The notes: generated by a model not told the origin, from the sequence alone. A DNA stretch of 64,000 nucleotides from Syngnathus acus (GCF_901709675.1 NC_051103.1:7919501-7983500); one strand, 5' to 3'; positions 57,901 through 63,770 are shown, counted from the first letter of the stretch. Numbers and translations: made by a program.

Positions 57901-58392
57901 GAATCACAAATATCTGCTACAAGTCAAAAATAAATGTACAGATACCTGAATCGTTGACTAAAATACAGTTACCTTTTCAATCAGTGCAGAAAAGTGGTCT
58001 AGTGGCGAGTGAGACAAATCACCGCACACCAAGTTATCCACCATACGTTTGGCAGTCAGCGTGGTTTGACTTCGTTTGAGAAAGTACACAGATTTGTTTT
58101 TGGACTGGAATGTAAAGTTAGTCACGGGCTGTAGCAATCCTGTCGCGGTCACACACACCACCAAAGTCCTGTGCTGCGGTTTGTCCAGAAAGTCCTGTAG
58201 AATCTGAACGTTTTCTTGGCAGGACAAACATTTTTGCCATCGGTCTTGTTTGACTTTGAGAGTCCTAAGCACGTAGTCTTCTATGAAGTTCAGTCTGTGG
58301 TCCTCAGCAGGTGAGCCGTCCATGTCCGCTGGGGAATTCAGCCACTGGGCCCAAACCGCGTGAGTAGGAACTAATTGTGTAGCAGCCTCCAT
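1520..58392 (-). CDS. dnah9: Axonemal dynein heavy chain, DNAH9-type (71 exons, 3' end outside window)
   Basis: This gene encodes a motor subunit of the ciliary outer dynein arm, which uses ATP hydrolysis in its AAA ring to slide axonemal doublet microtubules. Seventy-one exons bounded by AG acceptors and GT donors (one GC) join into 12,093 nt, or 4031 codons, without a stop. Conserved marks in order are [10 protein letters not shown] (AAA1, residues about 1866-1875), CFDEFNR (about 1916), GNAGTGKS (AAA2, about 2147), GNAGTGKS (AAA3, about 2474) and GVGGSGKQS (AAA4, about 2821), then a coiled-coil stalk and AAA5-AAA6. The chosen start has a strong Kozak context (G at -3, G at +4) and begins [17 protein letters not shown]. 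Family members are about 4,470-4,490 residues, so roughly 440 C-terminal residues should lie past base 1. The tail, stalk and AAA5 segments resemble DNAH9 more than DNAH11 or DNAH17; this is from memory of the families, without an alignment. Expression in multiciliated cells is inferred from family knowledge. Confidence 0.95.
1748..4434 (-). other. dnah9 intron 70
   Basis: A 2.7-kb intron with a short TC tract and poly-C and poly-G runs near 2166 and 4105. Open frames at 2783-3093 on both strands overlap each other and match no family I know. No exon was recognised. Confidence 0.75.
3845..3859. repeat. Short (TC)n tract
   Basis: A dinucleotide run in intron 70. Confidence 0.85.
4565..4636. 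repeat. (GAAA)n microsatellite, about 18 units
   Basis: An almost perfect tetranucleotide tract lies directly upstream, in gene orientation, of exon 70. On the transcribed strand it reads TTTC repeats and supplies the pyrimidine tract of the exon 70 acceptor (TTTCTTTCAG|GAAAG). Length variation is expected for such a tract. Confidence 0.95.
4637..5874 (-). other. dnah9 intron 69 beyond the microsatellite
   Basis: Minus-strand frames between about 5040 and 5560 look like broken coding sequence (pieces such as [20 protein letters not shown], and [20 protein letters not shown] in another frame). They may come from an old mobile element, but I cannot name it. Confidence 0.4.
6340..6610 (-). mobile_element. 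Tc1-like transposase relic (C-terminal part)
   Basis: Minus-strand translation in broken frames gives FQDGNTMIH, then [17 protein letters not shown] and LIENLWDV, which correspond to the C-terminal catalytic region of Tc1-type transposases (usual forms include the EWFREHE and SPDLNPIENLWD regions). Several in-frame stops show it is dead. It lies in dnah9 intron 68, in the same orientation as the gene. The terminal inverted repeats were not identified. Confidence 0.75.
7562..8714 (-). other. dnah9 intron 67
   Basis: AT-rich intron holding the DNA-element fragment near 8305-8400. Nothing else was recognised. Confidence 0.7.
8305..8400. mobile_element. Fragment resembling a common teleost DNA-element terminus
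   Basis: The sequence ATAAACCCCAATTTTCATG followed by GAATAAAATGATTTGCAAATC resembles a repeat widespread in fish genomes (usual form AACCCCAATTCC...AATGATTTGCAAATC). This is from memory. It lies in intron 67 and appears truncated. Confidence 0.45.
9098..10554 (-). other. dnah9 introns 65 and 64 around exon 65
   Basis: Introns 9098-9765 and 9907-10554 show no coding signal or known repeat. A 93-codon plus-strand open frame at 9221-9502 is probably chance. Other introns of 300-720 bp with nothing recognised are 15231-15535, 18427-18875, 25114-25805, 26325-26944, 27142-27856, 32290-32758, 42810-43205, 47094-47428, 47585-47909, 49795-50111, 52326-52729, 54833-55134 and 56006-56482. Confidence 0.65.
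10555..15724 (-). CDS. dnah9: dnah9 exons 60-64: AAA5
   Basis: These exons encode residues 3348-3653. Exons: 60 15536-15724; 61 14995-15230; 62 14807-14929; 63 14317-14521; 64 10555-10719. Exon 60 has [20 protein letters not shown]. Exon 61 has [20 protein letters not shown] and [20 protein letters not shown]. Exon 62 has [20 protein letters not shown]. Exon 63 has [20 protein letters not shown]. Exon 64 has [23 protein letters not shown]5 has no functional nucleotide-binding loop in dyneins and none is seen here. Exons 63 and 64 are separated by a 3.6-kb intron. Confidence 0.95.
10720..14316 (-). other. dnah9 intron 63, long and motif-rich
   Basis: A 3.6-kb intron with no coding signal. It contains AT-rich blocks with several TAATTA/TTAATTAA motifs (about 11940-12160 and 12500-12600) and the CAGC repeat at 13022-13053. 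No transposon ends were recognised. Confidence 0.7.
13022..13053. repeat. (CAGC)n microsatellite
   Basis: About eight CAGC units lie in intron 63. Open frames with repeated PASQ or GWLA residues across this tract are products of the repeat, not genes. Confidence 0.9.
15725..16840 (-). other. dnah9 intron 59
   Basis: Contains hAT-like copy 1 at 16430-16607. Nothing else was recognised. Confidence 0.7.
16430..16607. mobile_element. hAT-like short element, copy 1
   Basis: It shares TACACAGCAAACTGATGAAT and GAAGACAATTTGCAATTTTA with the copy at 34198-34427, and ends GAGTTTGACACCCCTG. The reverse complement of that end, CAGGGGTGTCAAACTC, resembles hAT (Charlie-type) termini. It lies in intron 59. 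No coding capacity remains. Confidence 0.65.
16841..23489 (-). CDS. dnah9: dnah9 exons 54-59: stalk coiled coil and microtubule-binding domain
   Basis: These exons encode residues 3001-3347. Exons: 54 23256-23489; 55 19128-19208; 56 18876-19055; 57 18196-18426; 58 17868-18062; 59 16841-16960. Exon 54 has [19 protein letters not shown] and leads into the outgoing helix. Exons 55-56 are rich in K, E, Q and A (for example [20 protein letters not shown]) and form coiled coil 1. Exons 57-58 hold the globular tip, including [18 protein letters not shown] and [20 protein letters not shown]. Late exon 58 and exon 59 form the returning helix, with [20 protein letters not shown]. The exon 55 donor is GC instead of GT; the phase of exon 56 allows no nearby GT alternative. 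A 4-kb intron separates exons 54 and 55. Confidence 0.95.
16961..17867 (-). other. dnah9 intron 58
   Basis: A short CA run lies at the 3' splice end (16966-16978). The GC-rich palindromes at 17361-17409 and an AT-rich block with AATTAT, TTATCAAT and TTGATTAATG motifs (17430-17580) lie inside. No exon was recognised. Confidence 0.7.
17361..17409. other. Two GC-rich perfect palindromes in intron 58
   Basis: CAGAGCG-TCA-CGCTCTG at 17361-17377 is a 7-bp stem with a 3-nt loop. CCCGGCCGGCCGGG at 17396-17409 is a 14-bp perfect palindrome. They sit in a locally GC-rich stretch flanked by AT-rich, motif-dense sequence. Confidence 0.7.
19056..19127 (-). other. dnah9 intron 55: 72-bp GC-AG intron
   Basis: The exon 55 donor reads CCGG|GCAAGA and the acceptor reads CCTCAG|GTGG. 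The coding frame is continuous (DADKLIR then [10 protein letters not shown]) only with the GC donor. The nearest GT, in AAC|GTAACT eight bases into the intron, would shift the frame. GC-AG introns are a known minor class spliced by the major spliceosome. Confidence 0.8.
19209..23255 (-). other. dnah9 intron 54, the longest intron in the window
   Basis: A 4.0-kb intron without coding signal. A stretch near 21350-21440 with repeated AAGTTACTTTACTG/AAAAGTAAT motifs resembles a degenerate hAT terminus found in fish genomes. A cluster of TGACCT half-sites lies near 20576-20611. The rest is AT-rich single-copy-looking sequence. Confidence 0.6.
23558..26324 (-). CDS. dnah9: dnah9 exons 50-53: AAA4
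   Basis: These exons encode residues 2803-3000. Exons: 50 26162-26324; 51 25806-25929; 52 24971-25113; 53 23558-23719. Exon 50 has the P-loop in [20 protein letters not shown], the typical AAA4 form. Exon 51 has [20 protein letters not shown]. Exon 52 has [16 protein letters not shown] and the sequence [16 protein letters not shown]. Exon 53 has [20 protein letters not shown] and [18 protein letters not shown]. The module is complete and leads directly into the stalk. Confidence 0.96.
23720..24970 (-). other. dnah9 intron 52
   Basis: 1.25 kb, nothing recognised apart from short homopolymer runs. Confidence 0.7.
26945..32053 (-). CDS. dnah9: dnah9 exons 44-49: AAA3
   Basis: These exons encode residues 2445-2802. 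Exons: 44 31846-32053; 45 31557-31722; 46 31160-31262; 47 30808-31047; 48 27857-28018; 49 26945-27141. Exon 44 has the P-loop in [14 protein letters not shown] and ends [12 protein letters not shown]. Exon 45 has the Walker B-type [20 protein letters not shown]. Exon 46 has [19 protein letters not shown]. Exon 47 ends [15 protein letters not shown]. Exon 48 begins [16 protein letters not shown] and ends VKKFFE. Exon 49 has [19 protein letters not shown] and [13 protein letters not shown]3 is the regulatory nucleotide site in dyneins. The 2.8-kb intron between exons 47 and 48 contains a possible extra 42-nt exon, annotated separately. Confidence 0.96.
29308..29333. repeat. Compound (ATC)n(ATT)n trinucleotide repeat
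   Basis: A short trinucleotide tract in intron 47, about 80 bp from the possible cassette exon. Confidence 0.85.
29410..29451 (-). other. Possible 42-nt in-frame cassette exon in intron 47 (unproven)
   Basis: A 14-codon open segment, [14 protein letters not shown], is flanked on the minus strand by ATTTCAG| and |GTATAA. Both surrounding exons join in phase 0, so inclusion would keep the frame and insert 14 residues between SNIYQ and [15 protein letters not shown]9 proteins I recall have no insert here. The segment resembles the start of exon 48 (FASAEIMK against FSTSECLK), so it could be a relic of a duplicated exon start, an alternative exon, or chance. Confidence 0.25.
32116..34087 (-). 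CDS. dnah9: dnah9 exons 38-43: AAA2
   Basis: These exons encode residues 2130-2444. Exons: 38 33877-34087; 39 33663-33790; 40 33471-33579; 41 33123-33270; 42 32759-32933; 43 32116-32289. Exon 38 has the P-loop GNAGTGKS (about 2147-2154). Exon 39 has the Walker B-type sequence [20 protein letters not shown]. Exon 40 has [12 protein letters not shown] and ends TPATVSRA, a highly conserved dynein motif. Exon 41 opens [14 protein letters not shown]. Exon 43 contains [13 protein letters not shown] and the link to AAA3. In dyneins AAA2 binds ATP but is not thought to hydrolyse it quickly. The exons are tightly packed, with introns of 83-469 bp. Confidence 0.96.
34198..34427. mobile_element. hAT-like short element, copy 2
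   Basis: This copy in intron 37 shares the TACACAACAAACTGATGAAT and GAAGACAATTTGCAATTTTA blocks with copy 1, and the GTATCTGGC...CCGGGC...TTGACTTTG end with the copy at 39093-39234. No intact frame is present. Confidence 0.65.
34428..35788 (-). other. dnah9 intron 37 beyond the hAT-like copy
   Basis: No coding signal. It has a duplicated CTAATGCTA motif near 34994-35018 and a T-rich tract near 35192. Nothing else was recognised. Confidence 0.65.
35789..40182 (-). CDS. dnah9: dnah9 exons 33-37: AAA1, main ATPase site
   Basis: These exons encode residues 1847-2129, the AAA1 module, the principal site of ATP hydrolysis in dyneins. Exons: 33 40026-40182; 34 38935-39039; 35 36510-36667; 36 36188-36326; 37 35789-36076. 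Exon 33 carries the Walker A motif [10 protein letters not shown] and then [13 protein letters not shown]. Exon 34 carries the Walker B motif in [20 protein letters not shown]. Exon 35 carries [18 protein letters not shown]-type sequence (here starting [10 protein letters not shown]). Exon 36 continues with [19 protein letters not shown] and exon 37 with the [20 protein letters not shown] block. All catalytic signatures are intact, so the motor appears functional. The exons are separated by long introns of 2.3 kb, 1.0 kb and, upstream of exon 33, 2.5 kb. Confidence 0.97.
36668..38934 (-). other. dnah9 intron 34
   Basis: 2.3 kb. An inverted repeat GGGCTACGC (37546-37554) and GCGTAGCCC (37578-37586) lies in a small GC-rich patch. 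No exon or known element was recognised. Confidence 0.65.
39093..39234. mobile_element. hAT-like short element, copy 3
   Basis: It begins CAGGGGTGTCAAACTCAT and ends near GGGCTTTGACTTTGCCACCC. It contains ATTTGCAATTTTAG and ACAATTTGTCTTGGCGGGCC, shared with the other copies. It sits just upstream, in gene orientation, of exon 34 (end 39039), in intron 33. Confidence 0.65.
40183..42648 (-). other. dnah9 intron 32
   Basis: 2.5 kb. It holds hAT-like copy 4 and an AT-rich block near 40590-40820 with several TGATTAGCA and ATCGAT-type motifs. No coding signal. Confidence 0.65.
41250..41484. mobile_element. hAT-like element with both ends visible, copy 4
   Basis: The left end is ATAGGTGTCAAAGTGACGGC and the right end GTTGGACACCCCTG, which are imperfect inverted repeats. 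The interior differs from copies 1-3, so it is probably a related subfamily. It lies in intron 32. Confidence 0.6.
42649..52325 (-). CDS. dnah9: dnah9 exons 14-32: tail end and linker (DHC_N2 region)
   Basis: These exons encode residues 745-1846. The C-terminal part is the linker, the mechanical element that swings across the AAA ring. Exons: 14 52217-52325; 15 51912-52153; 16 51692-51827; 17 50442-50638; 18 50112-50374; 19 49633-49794; 20 49317-49539; 21 49081-49247; 22 48198-48341; 23 47910-48069; 24 47429-47584; 25 46961-47093; 26 46616-46893; 27 46230-46360; 28 45986-46112; 29 44891-45043; 30 44526-44651; 31 43206-43445; 32 42649-42809. Strongly conserved stretches are [12 protein letters not shown] (exon 15), [18 protein letters not shown] (exon 26), [20 protein letters not shown] (exon 28), [16 protein letters not shown] (exon 30) and [15 protein letters not shown] (exon 31). 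Exon 32 ends [17 protein letters not shown], immediately before AAA1. Open frames on the opposite strand here are shadows of these exons. Confidence 0.94.
43446..44525 (-). other. dnah9 intron 30
   Basis: 1.1 kb with two perfect octamer motifs in opposite orientation (ATTTGCAT 43813-43820 and ATGCAAAT 43890-43897). A poly-T run lies near 43941. No coding signal. Confidence 0.65.
45044..45985 (-). other. dnah9 intron 28
   Basis: 0.9 kb, no coding signal or known repeat recognised. Confidence 0.65.
48342..49080 (-). other. dnah9 intron 21
   Basis: 0.7 kb. AT-rich block near 48480-48650 with AATTAC, CAATTAG and TTAATGATCATTA motifs; an ATTTGCAT octamer at 48909-48916. No coding signal. Confidence 0.65.
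50639..51691 (-). other. dnah9 intron 16
   Basis: 1.05 kb, AT-rich, nothing recognised. Confidence 0.65.
52730..58392 (-). CDS. dnah9: dnah9 exons 1-13: N-terminal tail (DHC_N1 region)
   Basis: These exons encode residues 1-744, the tail that in this family binds the other heavy chains and the intermediate chains and docks the motor on the doublet. Exons: 1 57973-58392; 2 57606-57787; 3 57384-57542; 4 56772-56902; 5 56483-56694; 6 55772-56005; 7 55527-55694; 8 55342-55458; 9 55135-55285; 10 54718-54832; 11 54535-54603; 12 52948-53074; 13 52730-52876. Recognisable stretches include [10 protein letters not shown] (exon 2), EICNLLIQQ (exon 5), [20 protein letters not shown] (exon 8) and [17 protein letters not shown] (exon 10). 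Phases agree at every junction; for example exon 3 ends with AG and exon 4 begins with A to make an arginine codon, giving [12 protein letters not shown]. Exon 4 is less conserved and was placed by its splice sites and by CIYTQL. Confidence 0.93.
53075..54534 (-). other. dnah9 intron 11
   Basis: 1.5 kb containing the foldback MITE at 54231-54404. A plus-strand open frame at 53927-54148 matches nothing I know. Confidence 0.65.
54231..54404. mobile_element. Foldback MITE with nearly perfect terminal inverted repeats
   Basis: The left end TACCGTAATTTTCGGACTAT is mirrored at the right end by ATAGTCCGAAAATTACGGTA; the match extends inward through AAGTCGC and GCGACTT. The interior repeats TATAAGTCGC three times. 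TA flanks both termini, consistent with a TA target duplication. The family is common in fish genomes by memory; I do not assign a name. It lies in intron 11 close to exon 11. Confidence 0.85.
56903..57383 (-). other. dnah9 intron 3
   Basis: A 100-codon open stretch (56937-57239) on the minus strand, with no ATG near its start, contains [20 protein letters not shown] and [16 protein letters not shown]. It is not in frame with exon 3 if spliced at the adjacent TTTTTAG. I do not recognise it. Confidence 0.35.
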
Positions 58393-58398
58393 AGCAAC
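58385..58398 (+). promoter_or_regulatory. Second X-box-like motif overlapping the start codon
   Basis: On the plus strand the sequence GCCTCCATAGCAAC again has the right half AGCAAC and a two-base spacer. The start codon of dnah9 lies within it on the minus strand. It is 23 bp from the other X-box-like motif, so the two could be paired sites, or this one could be chance. Only the pattern is seen. Confidence 0.3.
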
Positions 58399-58600
58399 GC
58401 GATGTTTGCATTAATGAGGCCGTTGCTAGGGGAGCTGACTTGGGACCATCCCTCCCTCCATGCACGTGCTTACTGGTTATCTTGTGAACCTTTTGTTTTA
58501 ACTTTATAACAATGGGCGTGTCGTTACGTGCCTAATAAAATGAAAAAAAAAGTGAAAAAAAATGTAAACATGTTTTGACATTCAAAGGCGCTCCCTGTCA
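58393..58600 (-). promoter_or_regulatory. Presumed 5' UTR and proximal promoter of dnah9
   Basis: This is the sequence immediately upstream of the strong-context start codon. Besides the X-box-like motif it contains CACGTG at about 58463-58468 and a run of CCCTCC-type sequence. An upstream ATG lies 19 nt before the main start, in another frame, and would overlap the coding start as a uORF if the transcript includes it. No cap site can be placed from sequence alone. Confidence 0.4.
58422..58435 (-). promoter_or_regulatory. X-box-like (RFX-type) motif 30 bp upstream of the start codon
   Basis: Read on the minus strand the 14-mer is GCTCCCCTAGCAAC. It fits the loose RFX-factor X-box pattern of two half-sites separated by two bases, with a full right half AGCAAC and a partial left half. 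RFX factors drive many ciliary genes, so a site here fits the gene product. No TATA box is evident nearby. The transcription start is unknown. Confidence 0.5.
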
Positions 58601-59094
58601 AGTCGCATTATGACTGAAATCATTTCTTGTTCAAGTTAATGAGTCTATTGATGTAAGACATGCTGGGGATGAAAGACGATTAAATCTGCAGCACAAAATT
58701 ATAATTTTGTTCATTATGAGAAGAAAGTGATAGGAAGATTTGTTTTTTTGAGGGGGGTTGGTTCATCTATTTATTCTAAAATGAGACTATTTGTCTAACA
58801 GAGGAGACATGCACGTTGTAGCAGAAAAAGCCATTAAAACACGGAAAAAGTCAATGGAGCAGTGCACAGCTCTCATATTCCAAATTGCACATTGATGAAT
58901 TGAAGCTACCAACTTAACTGAGGCAATTGAGTTCCTTGTGATTTGGAAACCCTTTGTAACAATTTCCGTTATTTATTTCTAATTTGTTCTTTAATTTCAT
59001 TGATCTCAACATTTTGTTCAAGGTTTTCAAAAGCTTCATTTTGTCAAGCAGTTTCAATTGAAGTACTTTCTTGATTGAACCGGTTTGGAGGTAA

Positions 59095-59300
59095 TCAGGC
59101 TTGGCTGTGATCAGTGAAATTGAACTGGGCTTTCCAGAAAATGAGATTAGTGAGAGTTAATTCATTATGGAACAAGGCAGGTGATTACATTTTGGGCCAG
59201 AAAGTTTTTTTTTTCCCCCCAGCTCTAAAACATTAAATCGTCATTCAAAAACTGCATTTTGTGTACTGTTGACACTTGTTTGATGGTTTTCAGAAACGGA
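59095..59300. mobile_element. Degenerate DNA-transposon fragment
   Basis: GGTAATCAGGCTTGGCTGTG, GAAATTGAACTGGGC and CATTCAAAAACTGCATTTTG resemble, in order, a repeat that is abundant in fish genomes. The match is from memory and is degenerate. It directly precedes the Tc1 relic that follows and the two may be one insertion or nested insertions. Confidence 0.45.
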
Positions 59301-59309
59301 TATCTTACC

Positions 59310-59800
59310 ATCCGTCACGCGTGTTGTCTGGGGCTGCTTTGATAATTCAGGACCTGGATGACTTGCTGTGATTGATGAAATCGTGAATTCTGCTTTTTAC
59401 TAGAAAATCCTAAGGGAAAATGTTTGGCCATCAGTTTGTGACCTTAAGATGAAACACATTTTGGGTTGTGGATCACAACAACAATAAAATAAACATTAGC
59501 AAGTCAACTTCCGAATGGCTTTAAGAAAAAGAACAACAAAATGAAGGAGTGGCCTTATCGAAGTCCAGACTTGAATCTGATTGAAAATCTGTAGCATAAC
59601 CTTTAAAAGGCCATTCATGCTTGAAAACACTCCAGTGTTGCTGAATTAAAGCAATTGGGCCACAATACCACACAAATGTGAAAGACTCATTGCCGGTTAT
59701 AGAAAACGCGCAACGCTTGTTGCTGCTGCTGAAGGTGGCCCAACCAGTTTTGAGGGCAGTAAAAACTTTTTCATTCAGAGCCATAAAAATACTTGTGTTG
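59310..59800 (+). mobile_element. Tc1-like transposase relic
   Basis: Plus-strand frames give WPYRSPDLNLIENL at about 59550-59591, the DD(34)E-region signature of Tc1-type transposases, followed in another frame by ERLIAGYRKRATLVAAAEGG. Upstream pieces resemble VWGCF and EWL. Frameshifts and stops make it inactive. It lies about 1 kb upstream of the dnah9 start codon. Confidence 0.8.
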
Positions 59801-59879
59801 TTTTTTATTATTGAATTTATTTGATGGTGGAAAACATTTAAGGGAGATAAAAAAAAATCAATATTATTTAGTATTAATT

Positions 59880-59940
59880 TGTATTTGTGATTGTCTCAAA
59901 ATGGGCTATATAAATAAAGTTGCATTGCATTGCATTGTAT
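59880..59940 (+). repeat. LINE-like 3' tail with short tandem repeat
   Basis: GGGCTATATAAATAAAGTTG is followed by GCATT repeated about three times. Fish non-LTR retrotransposon tails often end in this way. No reverse transcriptase sequence was seen upstream. Confidence 0.4.
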
Positions 59941-60835
59941 CAATTGTTGGTTAAGCTCTATTTTGTCCTCTTTTTCCACCCTTTCCTGCTTTCATTCCAT
60001 CTTTAAGCCACTGCAGAGGCGCAGTCAGTCACCACAGGAGGACGCTCCAGTATAGCAAATGGACCACTGTGTTCCACCTCCGGTTACTCTTTTGCTTGGT
60101 CAAGGCAATGCCAAGGCAAACGAGACCCTTTCACTAATGCTTATTAAACTACACGCAGCCAACTATTTGATTTAGGAAAAAATAAGTGACTTCAGTGACC
60201 AGCTATCAATTGCTGGAAAGCACTACAGCCACAGGGAAACCACAAACGGACAGAGAATATGTGATTCATTTTACATCCGGTTTCATCTCACATCCACATT
60301 TCCTTCCCCTCTGTCACAAGTTGTCTTTGAGTTGAAAAGTATCATGCAACACGTGCCAAGTCATTCCTGGCAGAGCTGGCTAACCAACAAATGTCCTGCA
60401 AAGTCTGGAACTGACGATGTGCCCACAAGTCATCAATGCAAGAGAAATTTGGTTCCTGGGTTGTTGGCAAGTGCTTATTAAAAGTCACTTCTTGGTTAGT
60501 GGATAGCCAACCGAGTGTTGTCACAGATTTTTACCTGACATTGCAAGGGCTGAAAGCATCTCCACTTGACACCTGTATAGCTCTTACTACTGCCAGGAGT
60601 AATAGTAAACATATTTGGCTTGCATCGGTCATTTCAAATGAAAAGAACAATTGTGATGAGTTCTTCATCAAACGCATGATGTCAATGCTGACATAACCCA
60701 AACCTAAACTTGAATAACATCAGCCTCAACAAAAATAGATACAGCATATCACATTATGTCTTTGTCCAGCAAGCCAATGAGAATATGAGAAAGCTGATAC
60801 TGGCGAGGGGAAGCCAATTCTGTATTATCAAGGCT

Positions 60836-61050
60836 TTATGAGCAGCGATAATCGCCAAGTCTTGCGGTCGGTGACTCGCACGGCCTTACAAAGGGTTCGG
60901 AATGAACCCCGCTTAGTTGATCATCGGGGTGAAGGGTGTAAAGGGGGTTTTTGATTTCGGGGGGCTGGCGGTTTGTGGCGGCGGTGGACGTGGGAGTCAT
61001 GTTCTGCCAGTCTGGTCTGGCCTTGCAGCCATGCAGAGTTCTGTTAAAGA
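60836..61050 (-). other. GC-rich open stretch, possible exon of an unidentified upstream gene
   Basis: On the minus strand an acceptor-like TTTAACAG| at 61041 is followed by an open frame (TLHGCKARPDWQNMTP, then NPLYTLHPDDQLSG). It continues either to a donor-like TTT|GTAAGG at 60889 or straight on to a stop at 60836. Base composition is more coding-like than the surroundings. I do not recognise the peptide; it does not match the SHISA6 C-terminus expected from human synteny as I recall it. Confidence 0.25.
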
Positions 61051-63770
61051 ACACTGATGGCTTTTAAAGAACTGGATGTTATTACTTGATGGCTCATTTT
61101 CATACTTCAGCAAGTTGGTAAGAGGCCAAAAGCAACATAGTGCAGACTCGTGCTCTCTGAAACAGGATATTGGGGTAGAAATAGCTAGCATGGGACTGAC
61201 TGGCTGACTGACAAATACGTATGCGATGCTTCCATGTCTTGTTTTGCATATACATACGTGGAAGTCATCCCAAAACGGTTTCTCTAATGACTTCTGATGT
61301 GTGTGATTTGAGTGTTTCGATTTGACATTTGTGGAATGTGGATTAAAAAGGTCAAATCGGCCTGGGCAGCCATTTTGCCACTTGCTGTCGACTAAAAATG
61401 ACATCACGCAGCTCAGCGGTTTTTGAAGCAGAGTAGAAGTAAGCTGACAACAATCCTATTTTTCAAAGTAGAAATGCTTCGTAAAAACTAGAAGCTCTGG
61501 CTCGACACTGAAAACATCCCTGGAACCAAATGCTCATTGATATGATGTTTTATTTTCTGAGTTACTGATGTAAATCAGAGGTTTTGAAAGTTTCAAAACA
61601 ATTTGGGTGCCTCGTTACAAATCTTCATCAAGGCCACCAAGACTTTTCATGGAAAGCGGCTGGTGTTGATGAGAAGACACGGCGTGACATTATAAGATGC
61701 CGTTTCTGGCACGGCTGGTGAGTGTCCTTTACCTCACAGATTCCTGTGATACGACTAAAGTAAATTTGGGTCTTGTTGTATATGCCTTACCGAAGTATAC
61801 TGTTTATTTAACATCTCCAGTGGGCTGAGTTATGTCTAGTAATGATTACTCAAATGCCCAGTGTTTGGCCAATTGTACCAGCAGTGCCTCCAAACAGACA
61901 CACTGATGTTTATTTGAATTTTCCATTTTATATTGCCACATGTCATTAGGCTGTTTACAGTTTACTCCGAGTGATAGATCATTTCCTTCAATGCTATGCT
62001 CTCACAAAAAATAAAAATAAAAATCAGCAGGATGGCGCCCTCTTGTCCCAAAGGTGGCGCAACTTAATGGCAATTGGAGAGCTTGACAGATGTTTTTTTT
62101 TTTTTTTTTTTTAAATCATAGACAACAGCTAATTTGATTGAACTTTAAAAGGCCCCATTCCTAGTTTGGTGGACATAATGTGTATTCTCACAACGATAAA
62201 AGTTCATTTTTAATGTGTGGACACTTGAAGAATTATTGATAGAAGGTTAAATTGTAACCTGTCCAAGTTGTATTAGATCCGTTTAACATTTTTATAGATC
62301 CAAGCTTACTCCTCTTTCTGTTATCTGTCTGACTCTTTCACTGAGTCACCATAACATTTCATTAATAGATTATGTTCAAAGGTTTGGAAAGTAGCAAAAT
62401 AGCAATAAGTTCAGCTGCAGGCTGAAACATCTGGGGATTTGCAATGTTTCTCTTCAGTCAGTGGAGAAAGGCATCGTAATTTAGTTTTCCCTTCTGTAGT
62501 CTCTGCACCCTGGCTGGCTGTCACAACACGTCCTTCTTGATTTAAAAGAAAGCGTGTATTATTTGTGTTGGCTGAGAAACAATATATGCACCAAAACTGA
62601 GATGATGTATTAAAGACACTCTTTGGATTTTGTTTTGTTTTGGGATTTTCCTTTGTTGGATTGAGGGACTTTGAAGGCAAACTTGTTTGAAGGTTTTTTT
62701 TTTTTTAGTTGCAAGGCTTTAGGACTCGCTACATTTCATTTGTGGGAGGGAGGAAATACATTTGAAATATTTGATTGGGATTTTGGTCAAATGCAAGTCA
62801 GAGACCGCAACAGGCTCCACAATATGATGCAAAATGAAGTTCATTTTGTTCATATGATCATTTGGTGTTTTAGGATACCAGTTGTCAAAAACATGAAGCA
62901 CACTTCGATAATTTTATACGACTAGCGTGCTTCTCTTTTCCATTTATGTCTCACATCACATGTATTAAAATCTGCTTTGAACGCTGCTTGTGCAAATGAA
63001 ATATTCATGTAACGTGTGGAATGCATGAGCACCAATCTTACTCTTGTTCGAAAAAGTAAACAATTTAATTTGTGCGTCTCAAATTCCTCCCACGAGTAAA
63101 AGCTCGCACTGTTCACATCGCTACATTTATACGGAATTTTTTTTTTTTTTTGCATAAACGTATCGTTGTCAAATTTGAACAGTTGAACCTGATTGATGTG
63201 AAAAAACACTGATTACCACATTCATAAATCTGATTTCATGAATGGAAATATGCTTTTGTTATGCATATGGGAATAGAAGTCTTTCTTCAATAAATGACTA
63301 TATTATGCATTGTTCAAAGATGTTTTTCTTTAACGCGCTAATCCAATTACATTAGTGAGGTCAGGTGGATTCTGAACATTTCCAGACAAGAACATCAACT
63401 CAGAATTCTGAATAGAGTCATATATATTGTGAGACTTCATAAAATGTCCTTGCTTCTGTTCTAAGTGAGATCATAAGAAGATGCAAACAGTGCCTGCCTG
63501 TTAAAGGTATTCAAATCGTGAGCATTTCTGACATCTGGTTTGAATTACTTTGGGGTTTTTCGGGTTGATTTTGTGGGACAGTGCAGCAAAAAAAAATAAA
63601 ATAAATCAACCAAACCAACATGTGCATTTTGTTTTCAGTTTGCAGCAAAAGGAAGAATAAATGCGACTGTGTACAAGCGAGGTTGTTTAGCCATTAGGCG
63701 AAGAACAGCTGTGCCGAATTCAACATGCTGTGAGTTACTATTACGACTAGATGACATTGGCCTTCCTGCT

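Noticed and set aside
1520-58392. Assignment to DNAH11 or DNAH17
   Set aside because: Several segments (stalk [18 protein letters not shown], tip [20 protein letters not shown], tail [20 protein letters not shown]) are closer to DNAH9 as I recall the families. A few exons resemble DNAH17, so a phylogeny would settle it.
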